Source: an uncultured Gemmatimonadota bacterium
GTDB taxonomy: Bacteria > Gemmatimonadota > Gemmatimonadetes > Gemmatimonadales > Gemmatimonadaceae
DNA length: 10,160 nucleotides
Direction: 5' to 3'
NCBI GenBank assembly: GCA_946479015.1
Contig: CAMLEQ010000109.1
Span: 1 to 10,160, forward strand
Below the pieces are notes generated by a model. It was not told the DNA's origin. It ran no database searches and saw nothing but the letters and a program-made list of their open reading frames with translations. Positions within the stretch are counted from its first letter, which is position 1. Each line of letters starts with the position of its first letter. The translations under genes were made by a program, and so were the position numbers. This document shows, one piece after another, positions 7,432 to 10,160 of the stretch.

Positions 7432-8859
7432 TCAGCGCTCCCCGAGCCGCTCCCCGCGGTCGCCCTGGCCGACGACCGCGGGGAGCGGCTCGGCGAGCGT
7501 CCGCGCTCGCTCGGCCACCTCGACGTCCGACGCTGCGTGGTGCGGCGGGAGCGCCCCCACCGCCTCCGCGTCCCGCTCGCTGATCAGCCGCGAGCCGGCC
7601 TGACGAGTGAAGAAGGCGTACCCCCACTCCACGATCACGCTCAGGCGGTTGCGGAAGCCGACGAGATACATGATGTGGACGATGAGCCAGAACCACCACG
7701 CGAGGTATCCCTTGATGCGGAAGCGGCCGAAGTCGGCCACCGCCTTGTTCCGCCCGATGGTGGCGAGGTTCCCCTTGTCGCGGTAGTGGAAGTCGGCGCG
7801 CGGCTCGCCACGCAGCGTGCGCAGGATGTTGTCGGCCGCCTGCACCCCCTCCTGGTTCGCCGCCGGCGCCACGCCGGGCACGAGCGAGCCGTCGTCCTGC
7901 TTCACCGCCGCGAGGTCCCCGACCACGAACACCTCCGGGTGACCGGGGATGGACAGGTCGCGCTCGACGATCACGCGCCCCGCGCGATCCACGGGCACGC
8001 CGAGGGAGCGCCCGAGCGGCGACGCCGCGTTCCCGGCGGCCCAGAACACCGAGCGCGTGGGGATGCGCTCCTCCCCCACGTACACGGCGTCGCGCTCGAC
8101 GCGCGTCACGAGCGCGTTGGTGCGCACGTCCACGCCGAGCTCGCGCAGATCGGCGAGGGCGCGGTCGGAGAGGGAGTCGGGGAAGGTGGGGAGCACGCGC
8201 GGCCCTCCCTCGAGCAGGATGATCCGCGCGCGCCGCGCATCGATGTGCCGGTACTCCGAGCGCAGGGAGCGCCGCGTCACCTCGGGGAGCATCCCCGCGA
8301 GCTCGACGCCGGTCGGACCGCCCCCCACGATCACGAAGGTGAGCCACTCCGCCTGGCGCGCGGGGTCCACCGTCTTCTCCGCCTCCTCGAAGGCGATCAG
8401 GTAGCGGCGCCGGATCTCGCGCGCGTCGTCGATGCTCTTGAGCCCCGGCGCGAGCTCCTCCCACGCGTCGTGGCCGAAGTACGAGTGGCGGGCGCCGGTG
8501 GCCACCACCAGGAAGTCGTACGGGATCTCGCTCGCGCCGCCATCCACCACCACCACGCGCCGCGCCACGTCCACGCGCTCCGCCTCGGAGAGCAGCACGG
8601 TGGTGTTCGCCTGCCGGCGCAGCAGGTGGCGGATGGGGGAGGTGATGTCGCTCGGCGCGAGCACCGCCGTGGCCACCTGATAGAGGAGCGGCTGGAAGAG
8701 GTGGTGGTTCGTGCGGTCGAGCAGGAACACGTCCACGTCGGCGCGCGCGAGCTGCTTGGCCGCGTGGAGCCCGCCGAAGCCGCCGCCGAGAATCACGACG
8801 CGCGGCCGGCGCCGCGCGTCCAGGGCCTGCCGGTCGATCGTTGCGTGCGTCGCGGTCAT
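7432..8859 (-). CDS. ndh: Type II NADH:quinone oxidoreductase (NDH-2)
   Basis: This is a non-proton-pumping, FAD-dependent enzyme that oxidises NADH and reduces membrane quinone on the cytoplasmic face. The protein has 475 residues. VVILGGGFGG (21-30) is the FAD-binding Rossmann motif. FVIVGGGPTGVELAG (175-189) is the NADH-binding motif. VFVVGDLAAV (310-319) is the second FAD contact, and APAANQEGVQAA (331-342) with Gln336 corresponds to the quinone-site AQxxxQ region. YLAWWFWLIVHIMYLVGF (385-402) is the hydrophobic C-terminal segment that anchors NDH-2 to the membrane, followed by RNR and a short amphipathic stretch. The start is well supported by AGGAGA 6 nt upstream. The last ~40 residues are polar, run past the usual family end, and are partly encoded by a large inverted repeat. 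It is convergent with the glycosylation operon (6-bp gap) and lies downstream of a co-directional ABC permease. A related carotenoid- or sulfide-type flavoprotein is much less likely. Confidence 0.93.
   Translation of the reverse strand: MTATHATIDRQALDARRRPRVVILGGGFGGLHAAKQLARADVDVFLLDRTNHHLFQPLLYQVATAVLAPSDITSPIRHLLRRQANTTVLLSEAERVDVARRVVVVDGGASEIPYDFLVVATGARHSYFGHDAWEELAPGLKSIDDAREIRRRYLIAFEEAEKTVDPARQAEWLTFVIVGGGPTGVELAGMLPEVTRRSLRSEYRHIDARRARIILLEGGPRVLPTFPDSLSDRALADLRELGVDVRTNALVTRVERDAVYVGEERIPTRSVFWAAGNAASPLGRSLGVPVDRAGRVIVERDLSIPGHPEVFVVGDLAAVKQDDGSLVPGVAPAANQEGVQAADNILRTLRGEPRADFHYRDKGNLATIGRNKAVADFGRFRIKGYLAWWFWLIVHIMYLVGFRNRLSVIVEWGYAFFTRQAGSRLISERDAEAVGALPPHHAASDVEVAERARTLAEPLPAVVGQGDRGERLGER
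7436..7499. terminator. Long near-perfect inverted repeat at the convergent gene ends
   Basis: The arms 7442-7462 and 7473-7493 are perfect 21-bp reverse complements around a 10-nt loop (7463-7472). After one C/C mismatch (7441/7494), five more pairs follow (7436-7440 with 7495-7499), giving 26 of 27 pairs. The structure begins 10 bp after the stop of the plus-strand membrane glycosyltransferase, where a terminator is expected. It lies wholly within the last 22 codons of ndh on the other strand. No T-run follows on either strand, so it is not a classical intrinsic terminator. It may protect the operon 3' end or act with Rho. For ndh, translating ribosomes would be expected to melt it before the stop codon. 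Confidence 0.6.
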
Positions 8860-8876
8860 CGTCCGTCTCCTGGCAT
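8856..8876 (-). CDS. Possible six-codon leader ORF overlapping the ndh start
   Basis: On the minus strand, an ATG at 8876 opens a reading frame for MPGDGR whose TGA overlaps the ndh ATG (ATGA). It is preceded directly by the purine-rich run GGGAGGAGAG, with GGAGG 4 nt from the ATG. The frame contains the ndh Shine-Dalgarno site. Termination here would leave a ribosome exactly on the ndh start. It is very short and could be chance; no conserved leader-peptide pattern (repeated amino acids, attenuator) is visible. Confidence 0.15.
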   Translation of the reverse strand: MPGDGR

Positions 8877-8910
8877 CTCTCCTCCCGGAGGGGGCGGCGG
8901 CCCTTCCGCG
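8860..8910 (-). other. 51-bp permease-ndh gap, no promoter seen
   Basis: The gap between the permease stop and the ndh start holds the ndh ribosome-binding site and a short GC palindrome (CCTC-CCG-GAGG near 8881-8891), too weak to call a terminator. No -10/-35 pattern was recognised, so read-through transcription from the permease gene into ndh is plausible. Confidence 0.45.
8866..8871 (-). promoter_or_regulatory. Strong Shine-Dalgarno site of ndh
   Basis: On the minus strand this reads AGGAGA, ending 6 nt before the ATG at 8859. It is the clearest ribosome-binding site in the window and fixes the ndh start. The plus-strand cluster genes have weak or no such sites. A second purine-rich run (GGGAGGAGAG) lies just upstream, next to an alternative short start codon. 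Confidence 0.75.
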
Positions 8911-10160
8911 TCAGCCCGTCGGCACCGATTCCACCCGGGCGAGCCGCCCTTCCGTGTAGCGCGCGGCCACGGTGATGGCCAGCACGAGGCCGATGAGGAG
9001 CACGCTGTAGGCCGCGGCCGTTCCGAACGCGAGGTTCCGCAGCTGCGCGAGGATCTCCATCGAGATCGGCCGGTTCGCGTGCGTGAACAGCACGACGCTG
9101 GCCACGAACTCCCCGACGGCGGTAATGGCCGCGAGCATCGCTCCCGCCACCAGCCCCGGGCGGGCGGCGGGGAGGATCACGCGACGCATCGCCAGCCACC
9201 AGCTCGCACCGAGGCCGCGCGCGGCGTCCTCGAGCGAGGGATCCATCTGCCGCAGCGATCCCTCGGTGGCGCTCGCCACCAGCGGGATCCCGCGAACGAA
9301 GTACGCCAGCGGGAGGATCCAGAACGTCCCCACGAGGAGAACGCGCGCGCTGACGGGGTCGTTCCGGTCGAAGGTTGACGCGAGCCCGATGGCGATCGCC
9401 GTGGCGGGGATCGCCCACGGGAGCGCGACGAGCACCTCGAGGAGGCGCCGCGCGCCGAAGCGGCGGAGCACGATCACGTACGCGGCGAGGAAGCAGACCA
9501 CGATGTCGGCGGCAGTGGCGATCGCCGCCATCACCACGCTGTTCCGGATGGGGACCCAGAGCTGGCTCTCGGTCGCGAGGCGCCGGAAGTTGTCGAGCGT
9601 GTACTCGGGGGGAAGCACCTGCGTGGTCCACGCGCCGTCCCGGGCGAACGAGACGAGCACCACCATCGCGTGCGGCAGGATGAGCACGATCACGAGCGCC
9701 GTGCCGAGCACGGGGGCCAGCACGCGCGCGAGCGGGGAGCGGAGCGGCACGCGCACCACCACCCCTTTCCCCGTCATGGCGTAGCTCCGGCGCCGCTCGA
9801 ACCAGCGGAGGAGCGCGAGCGCGGCCACGGCGCCCACGGCGAGCACGGTGGTCTCCACGTACGCCATCCCCATCGCGCCATTGAGCTTCGACGCCACGAT
9901 CTGCGTCGAGAGCACGCGCAGGCCGCCGCCGAAGATGTACGGCGCGGAGAAGCTCCCGAGCGCGCTCATGAACACCAGGAGCATCGACCCGGCGATGGCG
10001 GGAGTGAGGAGCGGGAGCGTGACGCGGCGCAGGCGCATGAGCCGCCCGGCGCCGAGGCCGGCCGCCGCCTCGTCGAGCGAGTTGTCGAGCCGCTCCAGGC
10101 CGGCGGAGACGAAGAGGAAGACGTACACGTACATCGTGTACGCATGGACGAAGATGATCG
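8911..10160 (-). CDS. Fused two-domain ABC transporter permease, FbpB/ThiP type (5' end outside window)
   Basis: This is the inner-membrane permease of a binding-protein-dependent ABC importer. The frame is open to the right edge with family-like residues (IIFVHAYT) before the ATG at 10134, so that ATG is internal and the N-terminus is missing. Numbering from it, a first EAA loop lies at 22-45 (DEAAAGLGAG then TLPLLTP) and a second at 302-327 (EDAARGLGAS then ILPAARPG). These loops dock onto the ATPase, and two in one chain mean that two permease halves are fused, as in iron(III) (FbpB/AfuB), thiamine (ThiP) and phosphonate permeases. Between them, a linker near 111-135 precedes the first helix of the second half. 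About 415 residues are visible, and perhaps 100-150 are missing if it has the usual family length. The binding protein and ATPase genes are not in the window and may lie to the right. Iron(III) is the commonest substrate for this type, but the substrate is not determined here. Confidence 0.88.
   Translation of the reverse strand, partial: IIFVHAYTMYVYVFLFVSAGLERLDNSLDEAAAGLGAGRLMRLRRVTLPLLTPAIAGSMLLVFMSALGSFSAPYIFGGGLRVLSTQIVASKLNGAMGMAYVETTVLAVGAVAALALLRWFERRRSYAMTGKGVVVRVPLRSPLARVLAPVLGTALVIVLILPHAMVVLVSFARDGAWTTQVLPPEYTLDNFRRLATESQLWVPIRNSVVMAAIATAADIVVCFLAAYVIVLRRFGARRLLEVLVALPWAIPATAIAIGLASTFDRNDPVSARVLLVGTFWILPLAYFVRGIPLVASATEGSLRQMDPSLEDAARGLGASWWLAMRRVILPAARPGLVAGAMLAAITAVGEFVASVVLFTHANRPISMEILAQLRNLAFGTAAAYSVLLIGLVLAITVAARYTEGRLARVESVPTG

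Noticed and set aside
8881..8891. Short palindrome CCTCCCGGAGG between the permease gene and ndh as a terminator
   Set aside because: The usable stem is only 4 bp with a 3-nt loop and no T-run, and it overlaps the purine-rich leader of ndh.
7537..9378. Long plus-strand open frame (613 codons) opposite ndh and the permease
   Set aside because: It is antisense to two clear genes, with a His/Arg/Glu/Val-rich translation and no recognisable motif.
7214..9631. Long minus-strand open frame (805 codons) spanning ndh and the permease
   Set aside because: It is an out-of-frame shadow of two well-supported genes, and its translation is Arg/Ala-rich low complexity.

Overview
The window is about 10 kb of very GC-rich (roughly 70% or more by eye) bacterial chromosome, with tightly packed genes and strong G/C preference at third codon positions. 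No RNA genes, insertion sequences, CRISPR arrays or phage genes are visible. The style (very high GC, type II NADH dehydrogenase, GT-C glycosyltransferase cluster) would fit Gemmatimonadota, or alternatively a high-GC proteobacterium or actinobacterium. This is an impression from protein flavour, not a demonstrated assignment.

Layout, left to right. (1) Positions 1-932, plus strand: the C-terminal two thirds of a drug/metabolite MFS exporter, cut by the window edge. (2) Positions 933-1016: a short gap with two tandem GC hairpins, a plausible end for the MFS transcript. (3) Positions 1017-7425, plus strand: five genes that look like one operon. They are a polytopic GT-C-like glycosyltransferase, a class I SAM methyltransferase, a GtrB/ArnC/DPM1-type GT2 polyprenyl-phosphate glycosyltransferase, a second SAM methyltransferase of the Methyltransf_23 type, and a second large GT-C-like membrane protein. 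The first three genes are joined by two 4-bp ATGA overlaps, and the next two gaps are 8 and 13 bp. (4) Positions 7432-8859, minus strand: a type II NADH:quinone oxidoreductase (ndh), convergent with the operon across a 6-bp gap. (5) Positions 8911-10160, minus strand: the C-terminal part of a fused two-domain ABC permease of the FbpB/ThiP/AfuB type, cut by the right edge.

The operon can be read as one pathway at the inner membrane. The GT2 enzyme would load a sugar onto polyprenyl phosphate, the two GT-C proteins would transfer lipid-linked sugars on the periplasmic side, and the two methyltransferases would decorate the sugar or lipid intermediate. The acceptor (lipid, glycan or protein) cannot be read from the sequence. 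The permease and ndh may be co-transcribed, because only 51 bp separate them and no promoter is evident there.

The most striking non-coding signal is a near-perfect inverted repeat (26 of 27 pairs, 10-nt loop) at 7436-7499. It begins 10 bp after the stop of the glycosyltransferase operon and lies entirely inside the last codons of ndh. I see no clearly new defence or mobile system here.
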